A stretch of DNA of 64,000 nucleotides from Acanthaster planci (Eukaryota; Echinodermata; Asteroidea; Valvatida; Acanthasteridae): contig NW_019091366.1 of the NCBI RefSeq assembly GCF_001949145.1, forward strand, positions 2,489,006-2,553,005, given 5' to 3'. The notes beneath the pieces are model-generated. The model had not been told where the DNA came from, did no database searches, and saw only the letters and a program-made list of their open reading frames with translations. A program made the position numbers and the translations under genes. Shown piece after piece: positions 33,089 through 61,700 of this stretch (position 1 is the first letter of the stretch; every line of letters begins with the position of its first letter).

Positions 33089-33147
33089 TTAACCTTAACA
33101 CTCCTCAGTCCTCCAACAGGTGAAGGATTGAGGAGGGTTAGGGTTAA
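33089..33147. repeat. 59-bp TTAA-bounded foldback MITE, second copy
   Basis: TTAACCTTAACACTCCTCAG at the left and GATTGAGGAGGGTTAGGGTT + AA at the right, inverted. It has the same length and bounds as 14364-14422 but lies outside CCT7. Confidence 0.85.
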
Positions 33148-35427
33148 TACATTTGCACCTATGACAGCATCAAGGGTAAGCACAAGGGAGGTAATCAAAC
33201 TTACTAGTATCACCTCTGAGCTGCTGTTGTAGTGGTAGCTCTTGTACATGGTCAGGGGCCAATTGTACTAAGCGCAGAAATATTTGCTTACCAGAAGGCT
33301 GGTAACTGGCCAAAAGACATACAGAGTATGTTGCATGTGATTGGTTATCTGTTGATTGTTGCTTGATATGGTAATGTGCTAACTTACTGCAGTGCTAAAC
33401 AATCTTGTAGCGCTGTTAAGTTGGCCCTGGGACCATAAATGATGAGTAGAAAATGATACCAAATTCACATTTTGAGTAGAAACTGACAAAGACTAGTCAT
33501 ATACGATTAATTTTTGGGGCAGAGCAAACTTTGTCTTTACTTGATTAATTTGTGTGTTTTTTACTTGCACTGAATGATTGCCCTTGGCATTGTGTGGAAT
33601 TTGATACATGTGTTCCTCCAAAGGCTTGTTCCCTCTGGGTGTGGCTTGACCTTCTTTTTTTCCCAATGCAAGATTTCATTGGCAGGTTGTGAAATTCCTT
33701 AGAGGAAGGTCATCAATCCTGAAGTTTTGCAAAGAAAGTCTAAAAGCAATTCCTAGGGTTAGAAAAAAAATGTTCTGCCTGTGAATGCCAAGTTCCCAGT
33801 CAGTATCTGTTGGTTCTTTGAATACACAAAGACAGATTGTCAGCTTCAAGGGTTGGTCACTTGACACCAATGACAGTAACCTTCCCCGCACATTGGCCAG
33901 TGGCCAGTAAGGTCCTCTGTGACTCCTGGCCAGTAAACCCTGGCTAGTGGCGCACCTGCTGCATCACTTGACCCTTATAATTGATGGGAAGACTCACTCT
34001 GTCCACCCTGACCATTAACATGCAAAACCTGAAGGTATTGGACCACTCAACGTTCCTTTAAGCTCCTTGTCCCCCATCAGTGATCAGCTTTCACCCCTAA
34101 ATCTACAAACTAGCCAAATCCACAACCACCTTCAAGTCACCATGAATCAAGTAGAGAACAAAGTATCACTTCACTGGAGTTGGAGTGAAGTCCTAAATGG
34201 ACATAATTGGCCGGGGAAAAAAAGAACACCTTTGACGTAATTCTTGAGGAGAAATGCACTGACATCCTGTCTGCCCTTAGTGTTGCACTAGGCCGTCGTA
34301 AGGGGGTTTGGTTATAGTGCATTTCCTGCCTCCAGCACTCCTTGGCTTGATTGCTGGTCCTCCCAGCCATCTTGTCAAGCCCAACATTCTTATTTCACGT
34401 CTCTTTGGAGCTAGTCCTTGATGATTTTCTGCTACAGGTGAAATCCGGGATGTGGACAAGTGAGGTATTAGAGGAAAAAAAAAAAATTCAGGCAAACTCG
34501 TCTGAGAACAAGTCCTGGACAAAAAGAATCTATTTCCTGTGGGAGATCTGACCCATTTATCAAAGGAAGATTCTCCAGAATAGATGTCTTGTTTTAATCC
34601 CTGTCCACCAGAGACATGAACTTCTCTTACGGAGTCCAGAGTAAAACCTAAGTGGTCTTTTAGTCCTCAGAGTTTGACCAAAACCTGTTGCAAGTTATGG
34701 ATATTTGCATTTTCACATTTACTATGGTTTTGCCTTCCATGAAGACAAATTTCTCGTTATGTCAATTTTTCAAAGAATTGTACCAGTAGCTTGTGGGTTT
34801 AGTTTGATTCTTTCCCCAGATTATTATCAGAAAAGTTCATACCAGTTACACATCAAATATAGAGTTCATTATAATTGATTATTGGTTCAGTTAAAGGAAA
34901 TGATAACCAAACACCAGCAAAACAGATTTTTAAAAAAAGAGGCTTGTGTTTTTTATTTGTCTCATTTAAAAGCAGTATTGTGTAGCATCTAGACCTGTCT
35001 GGTGAAGAACCTCAAGGGTAGATGATGGCCTTCAGTTTTACCAAAGACATTTGGACAGCTAATATCGATCAATGATAGTCAACCATTGGTCAATTTTACC
35101 TGGTACCCTAGATGTATTTTGTGCACTGATTACCAGGGAGGATCTGCCAGTGGTCGATACAGTGGGAGTCAGGTAAGTACAGTGGCTCTTTCCTCGCTTG
35201 CCACCTCTGTGACCTGGGTTTGAATTCCACCTTGGTCAACATGTGGATTGGGTTTTCAGTCCCTACATGATTCCGTGGGTTTTCCCAGGAATAGTTGGGG
35301 TTTCTCTTGCACCTCTAAAACCGAACATTTCTTCGTTGTCATCTTAGTTGTCACTTCATCCTGTAATTGGTACCAAATGCGTTGTTGGATGAACAGATAG
35401 AAATAAATGAATTGTCAAATTGGCCAA

Positions 35428-35547
35428 TAGAGGCCATTTTGGCTGCCATTTTGCAGGCCAATGCTTCTGTGTCACAGTATATGCTGCAAGGAGATTTTCC
35501 TGTGAAAAAAAGCTACCCGGCAAGATGGCTACCATGCAAAGCCTCTA
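35428..35547. repeat. 120-bp foldback MITE, copy 1
   Basis: Ends TAGAGGCC... and ...GCCTCTA with inverted inner blocks around TGGCTGCCATTTTGCAGG and CGGCAAGATGGCTACCATG. A TA flanks the right end. Copy 2 at 39886-40005 has exactly the same length. TA-flanked short inverted repeats would fit mobilisation by a Tc1/mariner transposase. Confidence 0.75.
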
Positions 35548-36861
35548 TAAATTTAATTCCCTTTGGATGAACTGATTTCATCATTTATAGTTGCTTTTTT
35601 TCCATCTCATGCATACTTTTACAAACTTACTGCTGTACATCTTGTTCAATTTCAATGTCTTTTCTTCCACACCCTTTGTCTTTTTTGCTGACTCCCGCTA
35701 TACCTCGTGATAGAGCTGTAGTTCTTCAAAGGATGTTCGTCAATCAAGAGGGGTGTCTTGAGCAGTATTCACTCCATAAGTAATTTCTGGAGGCCAGATC
35801 CGCCTTGAGCAAGAAGCACCCGCTCATCAGTTAAAAAAGTCATGTCAGACAGGAATTCTCATTTTGTTGGTAGGAGTGTGTCCGTAACATGTGCATTTCA
35901 TAGTCATTTGTGAACCAGCAAAGTGCAGTGCCGACCTAAGGAGCCTGCAATGCTAGGAAAATGGGTCCAGCTTGGGGCTCATAGTCTTGTGGTTCAGGGT
36001 TCAAATCCTTGGGCCAGATTGTGGCAAAGGAACTTACTCCTTGCCCAGTTTTTATAGTTTTATCAGACACCTAGTCTTGATTTCCTATCCACCTGGAAGA
36101 AATCAGTAGATTATTCAGGCTTTTCCTGTAACTCTGTTCAGACCTTGAAGCTTTGGAGTGACTTGAAAACATACGTAGTTATGATTGTAGTTTTCTACTG
36201 ATAATTTTTTGTAGATTAAGATGTTTCTTCATTTTTAAGCCTTTTATTTGATGAATGTTGGTATGAACCATCTGATTGTTTGAATTGACCTTTTGATAGG
36301 TGTTCATCAGAGGGAAAGAACAAACCAAGTTGGAAGTATTCAAGTCTCTGCATTCTGGTATGTAGTCATAGGATTTTTATTCTGCCGATATCCAGGCTTT
36401 TGCATTGTTCTGTTACACGTTCTCCAAAAAAAAATCTCAAGTACTATTCTCAGGGTTTCCCTCTTTTCTTTTCCAATCTAGGTCATCCCCAGGTAATGAG
36501 GCAAAGATTAATAGTGGTTTGCACTCAACTTGTCCAATCGGCCCCAAGCAAACCAATCCAACACTCAAACGGGGACAGACACAGTGTCTGGTGATGGAAA
36601 GTAGCCCAGTGTTCATGACAGAAATCGAGATTATTCAACCAGGCGAAGTGCTTGGAGGTTTGAGGTAGGGACTTCAGTTGATTTTGAAACTGTTGCTACT
36701 GGGGAGCGTAAGTCCCTGGTGTTCATTTCTGTGTCAATCCGCTTGGAAGGGAATTGAAAGAGTTGGCCAGATATCCCTCGGCTTACACAATGCATACAAA
36801 CCTCTATTTTGAAGCATACAGCAAAAAACCTCCCCATCAAAGATGCAGTGAGACCTTTTCA

Positions 36862-36909
36862 AGACTTGCTTATGGGAATCTTACATGAAGGATGATGGTA
36901 AGATGTAAG
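36862..36909 (+). repeat. Short duplicated segment, copy 1
   Basis: About 45 bp beginning AGACTTGCTTATGGGAATCT and ending GGTAAGATGTAAG are repeated at 39725-39770 with a few changes. Nothing else around the two copies matches. Confidence 0.8.
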
Positions 36910-39724
36910 ACCCTTCCAGCCTGTGGGGCTAATGCCCCTAGAATTAGGGTGCGTACTAATTGCAGTGCCACTCGAGATTCGAGGGGGGGAGCGATTTAAG
37001 AGTTTCATAGCTGAAGTGGCTAGTATTGTAAAGACACTGGATTTGTCAATAACCTAATCTTCACCTCTTCTGCACTTTTCTGAAATGTAGTTTCACCCGT
37101 CTAACAATTTTTGCATGTTTTGAACAGAAAATGTCCTTAATTTCAATAGCAAGACCACATATCCAAGCCACTGATAGAAGTGTTTAAATTAGCCCTGTCC
37201 ATTTGCTGATTTTTCAGTTGTTCAAAACTCAATTTTTGTGATTTTGAAAAATACAAACTGAATTTTTTTTCTCATCTGTTATAAAATTCCACCTTTATAT
37301 ATATCAGATTTTGACGGAAATTTAAAAGCGTGAGTCTCTTAGCGTTATCAGTGGAATTTTACTTATTAAAAACCAAAATTTGAAACACTTTCCTAAGACT
37401 GGCTTTTCTTTTTGGGGGGCAACTTTGTAGGCTTTGACTTTATTGAATTGCTGTAAGGTCTTTTAAGACAAAACCAAATACCAAAGGCTATAGATGCATG
37501 TGTATAGCCTTACCATACACGTATTTATAATTCGGGGCGTGGAAAATTTAGTGTTTTCATGGAAACTTGTCGAGAAGTTGCTTATTCACTGGGTCATTCA
37601 TGAAGTGAAAATATATCATTGGCCAGAAATTGAAAACCACAGGACATGACATATTAATAATTTTTGGACATGCAAAAAATAAAACAAAACCATTACAAAT
37701 ATACCACCAAAACCAACTTTGCTATATACTTACCGGTTTTGTTCAAGTTGAGGACATGAAAAAAGCTAGCCAGATGAAATGCTCGTCCATAAAAATTTCA
37801 GTAAAATCACAAGGCTATATAACCTTGCCCACAGTTTATTACAGTTTGTTTATGAAATGCATTTTTGAAGTTATCAGGCGTCACTTTCATTTTATGGCTA
37901 TTTCAACACAATTTTGATCATATACAATAACAGGTAACAGACTTGACAAATTTTCATGAATTTCATTTTCACAGACTCATTTTTTAAAAATCCCAATAGA
38001 AAAAAAATCGGACTGAAAAATTCAGAAGTATATTTCCATGAAAAGCTTTCAGAAATAATCATCTTTGATGATTAGTTTCAGAGAAATCACTGAAAACACT
38101 TTGTGACAAAAAAACTGGTAAATCAGCAACACTTGGGCTTTCTTAATTTTGGCAAATTGCCTCGGAAAACATTTGCCTCATTTTCTGAATTGCAACTTTT
38201 AAATTATGTTCATAATATGTCAATGATTTTTTATCAGAACAGAACAAAAAGACGAGGCTTGTGGTATAGGCTAGAAGCCTCGTAATTCTGTAAATTAACA
38301 ATTTGCTTAAGTACCTTTAAGAAAGCACTCCTGAAGGCATGAATATTCTCACGTATGTATATTTCCGTTTTTTATTAATATGTTCATCTTTTAAGAGCAA
38401 TCAAGACAATATAGTCACATTGAACAACAAAAACAGTCAACCACAACGGCAATATGCTACCTACACGTCAACAAGATCTAGCCACAAACCTTGGTGGATG
38501 TTAGTTAAAGCGTACCCACCTTAAACAGGGGTCCGAGTCATTGATACCATGAGCAAAATAAGGTTTAATAGAAACAATTGCTCACAGCATGAGAAAACTG
38601 ATAAGTGTGTCAAAATGCCATATGATGCATGTCTTGGAATTAGTTCAAGTATATTGTAGATGATTTCTTTGCCCAAGTAAATAAATCACTTACCGGCAAC
38701 TTAAAACCATGGCCCTGAAAACCATTTTAAAGGAATCATTCCCGAGCTCAGAAGAATACAGTCCCATATAATTTAAAATGAATGCCTAAGACTTCTTAAG
38801 TACACATTGCAGCATTACCAATTATCTACATATTCCCAAACATCAGTACAAAGCATCTTGGTCTGGTAATCCCTTTGAAAATTGGAAACAAAGTTTACAT
38901 AAAACTAACCGTTTTATCTCATAAATCTAGCGACCTCATTTTCTCAAGTCGCCATCACTATTGTGGTTTGTATTGAATCTTTAAACATTATTCTGTAAAC
39001 ATTAGTATTTGGCATATACATTCCTGTTTGCTCATTCCGTCATTCAACCAGACATGCTTCTGTGTACAAGGAGAAACAAACTACTACTTTGTATAACTCT
39101 GCGAATTTAAAATGGCATGAATGCAGACATATTTCCCCCAAACAGGGAATGTGAAAGCCCGTTACATTTGAAACATACATAACAATTGAATACGTAGTAT
39201 GGCACGATCTTGTGTAGTCATGGATTGTTAACGGTTGACTGTCTTTCACGGTTATACAGTAATAAAGCAAATGTCACATGCAGAACTAACACCGGGTATT
39301 TTTCTTTCGTGCTTTTTCACCCAGGAATCTTTTACTGTGCTTATTCCACTTAATTCAAAACCTTTTTAAATGCAGAATTGCTAAGTCCTTATGCCTTTTT
39401 AAGAAGAAAAAATCATTCCCAAAAAACTTACAATAATATTTTTAAGATTTTATAAAATCTTATAAAATACTGAATCTGGTTTGTCACGATTTAAAATTTT
39501 TTCTTCAAAAGAAATTCTGCTATATACATTTTTTCGGAACAAAACACCTTTTTTTATTTTTAGCCCATTCCACAGCGCTAGAGACACGTTGCTTACTGTG
39601 TCTTTGTACAAAACAAAAACCGAAAATCACTTACATATAAATTTCCTTGTTTTATATACAAGAATAATAACGTGTTGAGAGTGTACACTTTGTACATGGG
39701 CTGCAACAATTTATCGTTAAGAGA

Positions 39725-39772
39725 AGACTTGCTTATGGGAACCTTACATGAAGAATGACGGTAAGATGTAAG
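39725..39772 (+). repeat. Short duplicated segment, copy 2
   Basis: Direct copy of 36862-36909 with 3-4 substitutions; it lies about 115 bp before the second 120-bp MITE. Confidence 0.8.
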
Positions 39773-39885
39773 CTGGGTTGTGTATCCAGAACAAAGCTTT
39801 TCAACAAAATGAATCATTTCAGATTTTGTTCAACCTTCTCCCATAGTTTGTTTCAACACTGGCTAACAGCACATATTGAGCTGTG

Positions 39886-40005
39886 TAGAGGCTTTACGTG
39901 GCAGCCATCTTGTAGGGCACTTCTTTTGTTCTACAGGGAAAGCTTGGTGCATACCTTGTGGAACAAAAACATTGGCCTGCAAGATGGCAGCATGCAAACC
40001 CTCTA
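39886..40005. repeat. 120-bp foldback MITE, copy 2
   Basis: TAGAGGCTTTACGTGGCAGC at the left pairs with GCATGCAAACCCTCTA at the right; CATCTTGTAGG pairs with CCTGCAAGATG. Same length and ends as copy 1. Confidence 0.8.
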
Positions 40006-42122
40006 TACCCTTAGAGATACCCTGTTGAGATATGTGTGAAAGCCAATAATTCTTTTGAAAATTTAAAATAAAAGAATAACAAGCTACTTTAGCAATTACT
40101 AAAGAAAATGTGTGTGAATAGTAGGTATTTCAATTTGCTCTCAATACCAGAATAATGCCAGAAATAGCTTTTGAAGCACTATTTTCTATCAGCAACGTTG
40201 GATGCTCGTCAAAAGAATTCAAACGTCCGAAACCTTTCGTTAAAAAAAAAATGCATTTTTGACTGCTTCCAATTTTTGGGGAGGTTTAAGGTAGCATGGA
40301 ATCTTGAGAGATTAGCCACACAAATTTCAAATTGAGCTACTTAAACACGTATTGATATGCCGGGTTTTCCTTTTTAACACTTTTTGTAAAATAGACATTT
40401 GGTCATTAATGAGGCCTTTAAATTCTACTGCTGGGAATATTTCCTCATCAACCAGATGGGCAGACATATTACACAGCTGTGAAAGTAACAAATGCAATGT
40501 TGCTCAAGTTACGGGACAGCAAGCCTTCTGGAACTAAATGCTTCAGCATTTTGCAGGCAAGACAATGTAAAAAGCAAGATCAAGGTAAAAAAAAATTCAC
40601 TCTTTTTTTCATTTCTGAACTGAATGACTAACTGGGGCTTGATACACAGTTTAAGGTTACTTCTACATGTACATACTCAACAGTGACTCTGAATTAGCCT
40701 AACCATCACATCAGCATAATTACAAAACATTAAATCACTTAGAAAAATTGTTTTGAGGTAAAATGGTGAAAATAACTCCACAATTCAAGGTATATTCCTT
40801 TGCAACAATTCAACGACACTGAGCTTAGTATGGACATTTTTTTCTTTTCATACTTTCCACTCTTTCGGAGTCATGATGGATAATGGACCCTCTTTGAAAC
40901 CAAGGTTTATTTTCTGGAATATGAATAGCCCTATCAAATACAAATCTCCAGATTGGTATTCTTAATGTGTTCTCTCCTTCACTGAGGGCAATTGTGATAG
41001 TTAACAGTTTTCACAGTCTGGTTGAAAAATGAAGTGCATTTTTAAAGTTCCCTCTGCCACCAAGACTTGGTGTGACAAGTGCCAAATGTTAGCCTAACAT
41101 TTCTTAACCTGGTCTCAAAAAGCTAAGATAACCTCACATCACGTTACAGAGCAATACACCCACATGGGTGCTCTTTGTTTTTTAAACTCCACCTAAAACA
41201 GGCTTACATGATCACCATAAAGTCGTCTTTATACTACGCCAGTATAAAAATAACAGTGTTGGGTCTTCCCCTAGCCTGAAACTTAACAAGCAAATATGTA
41301 CAGAAGCAGCAAAAACTTGATGGTAAAAACCAGTACTAGGCTCACACTGAAGCCCTTCTCTTTGTTAACAAATTAAGATCTTGGCACCATACTTTATATA
41401 TGTCATCTTCGTCATCATTACTTTTTATGTCTTAAAAAAGCTTCCCTGTATAACATGTTCAAGATGATAAAAGCTCCTCTCATTAAAAAGGACAAGGTTA
41501 CCTAAATGAAGGTCTATGTTCTCAATAACTGGAACAAAATATCCTGATTACTGGACACAGACAGAGATTGGTTACAATTTAATAGGACATCTACAAGTTT
41601 GTAAACTACTTTTAGAGTTCAACTGTTGACCAGATCTTCGCTTTTCAGGATTTTCTTTATCCCGTCCATCTTCTAAGAATTGTTAATTCTTACAAGAGCA
41701 AATCATTCCAGAAATGTAGCTGAAAACAGGTTTTTTTACAGTTCAATGTATCACATCCGTGCATGAGAGCCACACACAGATGTTACCAGTAGCTCTTTAA
41801 CATCTGCTGGTTCCCCGCCCCTCCCCAACCAATCCACTGGTGATTTAGGCTGGAATGGAACCCTTGAGTTCCTGTTTATGACTGCTGCTGGTGAGGTTGC
41901 ATATCAAATTGCAATATGAATGAGGTGGAAACAGGATCAAGGTATTATCAAATTGTCTCAGGATGTTGGGGGTAAAGATGATGACGTAGCAATTGTCCAG
42001 TGGTTACCAGCTGGATTTTAAGGATGTATTCAAAAACCCCCATGTGAACGGCTCGTTGTAGCAAAAGAGTTAAAAGATGTCACCTGTCATCCAACAGACA
42101 GACAGCGCGAGTGAGAGACAGA

Positions 42123-55735
<13,613 letters not shown>

Positions 55736-58700
55736 CTGCAGGAGGGGGAGGGGGGAGGGGACAGAATGACAACAAAGGAAGCTTTTTGAAATACCAAGTT
55801 ATGAAAAAAACAAACAAACGCAACTGTTTAGGAGAAATAAACACAGCAGCGGAAATAGATATCTGTTGCTGACTCCAATTTCAATCATTTAAATTCTCAT
55901 CCAATGATGAGGATTCATTCCTCTTTCATCATGGACTTTTTCTTGAAGTCGAAGATGACAAAATTGGCTAAACCAATCAAGCGAGGTTATGCCAAGAGAA
56001 ACCTCCAAATAAGTCTTATTTTGAGGCCACAAAGAACACATGACCTGACTCCCTACCCATATTAGAAGTCCCACCTGAAGGTGATTGACCCTATCTGCAC
56101 CCTCACTCCTCCACCTTATTATACCCTCCCCCTCCACTTTAGACTGTTGATGATACAGCAAGACTGGAAGACTACAGGATGATACAGAGGAGCTGTATAT
56201 GGATTATAACTAAGCAAATTGGCCTAATTGGAGCTGACACCCATTCTGGAGTGGACACAGTCTTTGTCTGATGATATTATTTAAGTATGAATCTCTTAAG
56301 TTGAATGAAAGGCACCTTTGGGTAAGACCCTAAGATCTGGACATTGCCCCCAGAAATGCCCTATTTCAAACAACTTTCTGGATACCAGAAATAAATTTTC
56401 ATTACTTTATTGTTTTTTGTGTTCCTAACATCCCAAAACAACATCAGAATATGAATCCATAATTACGGTGACCTCCACAGGATTTACTTCACAAGCTTCA
56501 AAATGTACACACCTTCACATATCCTATTGGCGTAATCAGCTTTAAGCAATTGAATATTTCAACAGTCTTAACATGTATGGGAGGAGTATTAGATGGAAAA
56601 TACATTAACTATCTTTTGCTTTAAGGTGAAACTCTGGCTGTATCAAAAAATGATGCATGAGGCTATGGCTAGAGATGATATATGCACCCCTGTGGCAACC
56701 AGTAGCTAGTGGCTTAAGCCATTTCTCATAGACTTGTAACTAGTAGCCATAGCCATTTAATTCAGACTCAACATTTGTAACATACAATGCATGATTTCGA
56801 ACTCTGAACCAAACATCTCAGGTTTTTATTTAAAAAGAAAAAAAAAGCATAGCGAATAGGGAATACCACTTCTGCATCTCAAAGAGCACTGCATGGACCT
56901 CACTGGAGTGTGTTGAGATTTGACTACCCACTACTGCACCTGTGCATCCCATGACCAATACAAATCAACCCTGAGGGCAACTATGCCAGATAATCCTTCC
57001 AAATTGAAAACAAATCATCATTTTCCTGCCTGCATTAAGACCTGCTTTACTCATCCTAAAAAGCAATTTATCTTGCTATTTTCTACCCCTCCAAAACAGA
57101 TAATTGGAGACGTTTGCATGTCGCCAGCTTTTTTTTTTCTTTTCTGTCTTTGTTTCTTCTTCCTAATTTCTTGTATGGGATGATCTGGCGTAATCTTTTG
57201 ACTGACAGAAACTCAAGGTGAATGACTGCCCGGTTTTAACCCTCTCATTAGTATTTCCTTTCATTAATTCCACGGCGCCTCAAAAATATGCAATTACCGC
57301 TAGAAAATTCGTTCAAGAAAGTTTACAACATAAAATACAAATGCATTTTTTTTCTTGAGCATAAAAATTGGGCTAGGTTATCATGGTTTGTAACAAGGAG
57401 AATCTCAACGCAGATGAAAATCTAACAGATAATAGCTGAAATGCATGTAAATATGTACTCTCAAAATATATCTTAGATTAGCTTTTAAAATGGAAAATAG
57501 TTCTTAAATGAGAATGGATGCCAGTGACAGTTTTCACACCAAAAAAAGCTTTCCTAAACAAAATAAAAGACCTTTTTTCTAAGTTACTATTTATCAAATG
57601 GACAGACTAACTTCATTATTGCCGAAACAAAGCAAGCTGCTAGCCCTAAATCTGTTCTGAAAGTCTAAATTCATGATATTCATAGCACACAGTTGCCTGC
57701 TACATCTGACCCAGATCTCACTGACCAGACAAGGTAGCTTCAATTGAGGAGACATCGCCCTCACCATGGTGTTAACTGGCAAATTAGTCCCTGGCCAAAC
57801 GCCACACCGTTGCATACTTTATGAAGCATCGGCAAAAACTAGAAATGTGAGGCTTGGGTAAGTTAGTAGGCAACACTCATTCTACCGTTGGCAGTTCAGT
57901 GGTGTGAAAGCAAACAGTTTTGAAAATTAAGAAACCAAATGAATATATTTATATATTTCAGTGAAACAGTTTTGTTCTAGTACATCGTTTATTATTCTTA
58001 TTCATCAACAGTTTTTTTAATACTTGAATGAAACTGCCCAACTTCAGACCAGCCAACTTCAAATTCACATCGCCAGATATTAATTAAGTAATTTGGGGTT
58101 CATAACCAAACACCAATTGTGGCATTACGATGTGACCTCAAATTGGATTGATCATATTCACTTTTTAAGGACTACCCTATTGATGCACTACTGGTATGTT
58201 CAACACTTTTCCCAAACTATTCAAAAATTCAGTTCCATTACAGCAGACCAAAATGGAAACATCAAATTATAAAGCAGAAATTTCCTGAGGTACACATATC
58301 CCAAACCAGTAGCTTGGGTACAATGAACTTCCGTTTTAGATTTTAATACCAAACACTTTTCTTTCATCATCATGGCAACGGCCAAGAGGCCAACATCCAC
58401 TGTATATCATTGTGCCTGGCCATTAAAAAATAAACGGGCATTTCCCCAGGTTTTTCCTTCTCTTCACTGTCTAAGCATCATTCTATGTCAGTTTACAAAT
58501 CTACCACTGCACAACTGTGATTAAAATTTCAGCATGTAGTCCCACCATGGCCAGCGCTGCATACAGAGAGGGTATTTCCCTGTTAGGTTTGTCATTTTCT
58601 TCATTTTTTTAGTGCTAGGATCTGGCCAAGCCGTCCACACTTTGGTTACACAGTGAAGTTTGTGACTTTTATATATTCAGTGATTTGGCATTGCTGGCAG

Positions 58701-61700
58701 GCCCTCCTTGTAAAGGCAGAGAGACAGTGGAAAAACCTGATCATATGATGTGAGGCTAGCCTGAATTTCAACTTGCTATTAATAGTCTAATCATGGAACT
58801 TGACAAAGAAAGTTGCAACGACAAAAATCAGCTGAGATAAAGAATAAGAGAACTTGCCTGGCATTCGATGAGTGGAACTAAATTTCAAGATTTTGTAACC
58901 TTATTATTTCACACATGAATTTACATTGGACCATTTACAACTGGAAGAATGAAACAAATAATAAATTTCAATTGCAGATAAATTTGCATTTGGATCATCG
59001 TTTGCAGATAAATTTGTATTTGGATCATCGTTCTTTGCAAAAATTTCAGTTGGCATGAAATTGCAAATTCAGACAATACTAAGAGCTTATTCCATAAAAT
59101 GTAAAAAAAGTGCAAATAACTAAGTCCTCTATTGTTACTGATTTAGCTACAATCAAAAATAATCCCTTAAACTGTTTCAGATTGCACTCCAGGAAACAGA
59201 GTTTTTTAATTTCTTAAAGAGGAAGAGGAATAGTTAAATAAATTGAGCACAATGTTACTTTTAAGAATACCGTCTAATTGATGACAGGCTAGGAAACAAG
59301 TCCAGCACCCTACAGGAGTTTCCTTTCACTCAAGAAGCAAAGATGGAAATGCTTTAGAGATGGTTTGGCAATGACGGACAAATTTCAGCTGCTGGGGATA
59401 CTGGATTGAATTGTTGTCTCTCCTTCGAGGAGAAATACACTTGTCACAAGTCAATTCTCATGATGGATTGCACTCTAGGTGTTGTCTGGAATATCTAGGC
59501 AGCCAGATAGGACCATATGTATTGGCAGCCACCTTTTGATTTGTTCCAACATTTATAAACATTGTCAAAGATTAATTATTCTCTTGAATGCTTGGAAGTT
59601 ATGTTTTATTCTTCATATTTAACTCTGGAATTACAGCTTACCGTATTAAGTATTATCAAATTCTTTCCCCATTGTTACTGGTAAAATTTGTATGATTTGA
59701 CCTTCATTCTTTCACCTCAAATATAAAAACACAATTACTTTTCACGTGAACTTCAACTTGCATTAATTCATAGTATGCATAGATTCTTAAATTCTCTTGA
59801 ACCAAACTGGGACGCTATTTTTTCGTTTGGTTTCCAAAATTAGCTGAAGTATCCGTGACTATAAAAACATCTCCATCATCAGCAGCGAACTTTAGAGTGG
59901 GAGCAGCGGCTGACCTAGGCGCATCAATGCATGCATGGCTGGCCACACAAGGCTAGAACAAGACATCCAATACCATCTTGCCCTGGTAACAAAGCTTGGT
60001 AAAATTAAAAATAAACAGATTTTCTGATGGAAACACCTGAGAGGATCATTACCATGTAAATAGGAAGAGGGATGAAGTCTTGCGCCTGATGACAGTCCAG
60101 AGAGGGGGAGGGAAAGAGGAGAAAGAGGGAGAGACAGGACAGGAAAAAATGAAAAGGACAAAGTACACGTACAGTGAAGGAAGTCAATTCAGGTCATGCC
60201 AGGAGTACTTGATGTATGTTGCTTTGAAATCCATTAGCGTCTTGTGTCATGGGTAAATGTGGAATGTTTTGCTTGGAATTGGTTGATTAGAATTTAAAAC
60301 AAAAAATTCAAGGCACCCGATGTTACACACTGGCTCCATCTTGCCTTGCCGGCATACATCCAACTGTTGTTAAGTGTGCCCAGTATTGTGCAAGAAATGT
60401 GAGGGCAGATGGCTCCCATTGGGCAAATGTGGAGACTCCAGCGGTGTGACTTTGTCACGGATGGCTAACTTGGTAATATAAAGCCTCCATGCCCTGAAAT
60501 ATTACTCCGCAAATAATCAGTGACAGTTCGTGCCAAAGACCTATCCATAGCCAGCCAGGCCACGCAGCACAATTACCCCTGCTTCGTCAATTATTCAGTA
60601 ACAATTTCAACGGCAAAGCAATCGATCTAGCCGGCTATTTATATATGGGAAAGACACCCGAGCAGTGTAGAATCTGCTACTAACTGGCCTTTACCATCCG
60701 GCCCTGTCTGCTGATAATTCTACCATGCTTCCAGTCACCGTTACACTCCCAAGATCCTCTTTTAAAAAATGACACGGCTCTCTTCTTAAAAATCAAAATA
60801 TTTCCGACCTGCTGCAAATTTGTGATGTGAAGACACAACAGATGGGGCCATTCCAGGCCTGCCGATGATCTATTGCTGTGGAATAAATTCCGCCTGCCAC
60901 TCTCTGGTGATATATATGATCAATCCAGCTATTTTAAAATGAGTTACTGTTAATCTTACATTAAAATGTGAGACATTATGCAGTCAACAAGAATCATCTC
61001 TGAGGCTGAATGCCAGGTGGAAGAACAAAGGAAATGTGACAAGTAGCTATTGTATGTTAAAACTGGAAACAAAAATAAAACACAAGCTGAAACACCTTGA
61101 AGGAACTCCATTCAGATTCTAACTGGCTGGTGAATTCAACAGGATATTTTCATGAAAAATTAATGGCCAGTTTAATGCAAACGCTACCATGGCTGAACTG
61201 GTGACCAGAGGCATACATGAAGTAATTTTAAACTATTGGCAGATCATATGTAACGCATGGGTAATTCAATACGGCTAATAGCTCAATTTTGCATTACAAA
61301 TTTATTGACGTTATCAGAAAAAGTACAATGAATTCTTGCAACCTCCGGTGAGTACCATTGTCCTCATTATTCAAATTTTCTTTCAAAGGGGCAAACCTGG
61401 ACAAAAGACAGAGTGAATGGTAAAGTGCATATATGAAATGAATATGAGCTTGTGTTACCGAATGCTTTTAACAAATCTAAACAAAAACTGACTTGAAGCC
61501 TCTTCAAGAGAGAGAATCGGAGAGTTGGCTGAGAAGGTATGGCAACACCTTCTTTCCTTGATTTCGAGAAAAGGGAGGGGTGCTCGTGAGCAAAAACCAT
61601 GCCACTTCCTGTCAACGTGTCACATGACAACCCAATATCGGGTTCTGGTCCTTACTAATCAAACTTTGACGAGTGCCACCGACAAATTGATATTTTACCT

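Larger units (their letters stand above)
32681..42122. other. Spacer between CCT7 and EBF (tail to tail)
   Basis: Besides the short MITEs and the duplicated segment listed, this 9.4 kb shows no exon I can support. The right part should include the EBF 3' UTR. AT-rich, with a few CA/GT and T runs. Confidence 0.6.
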
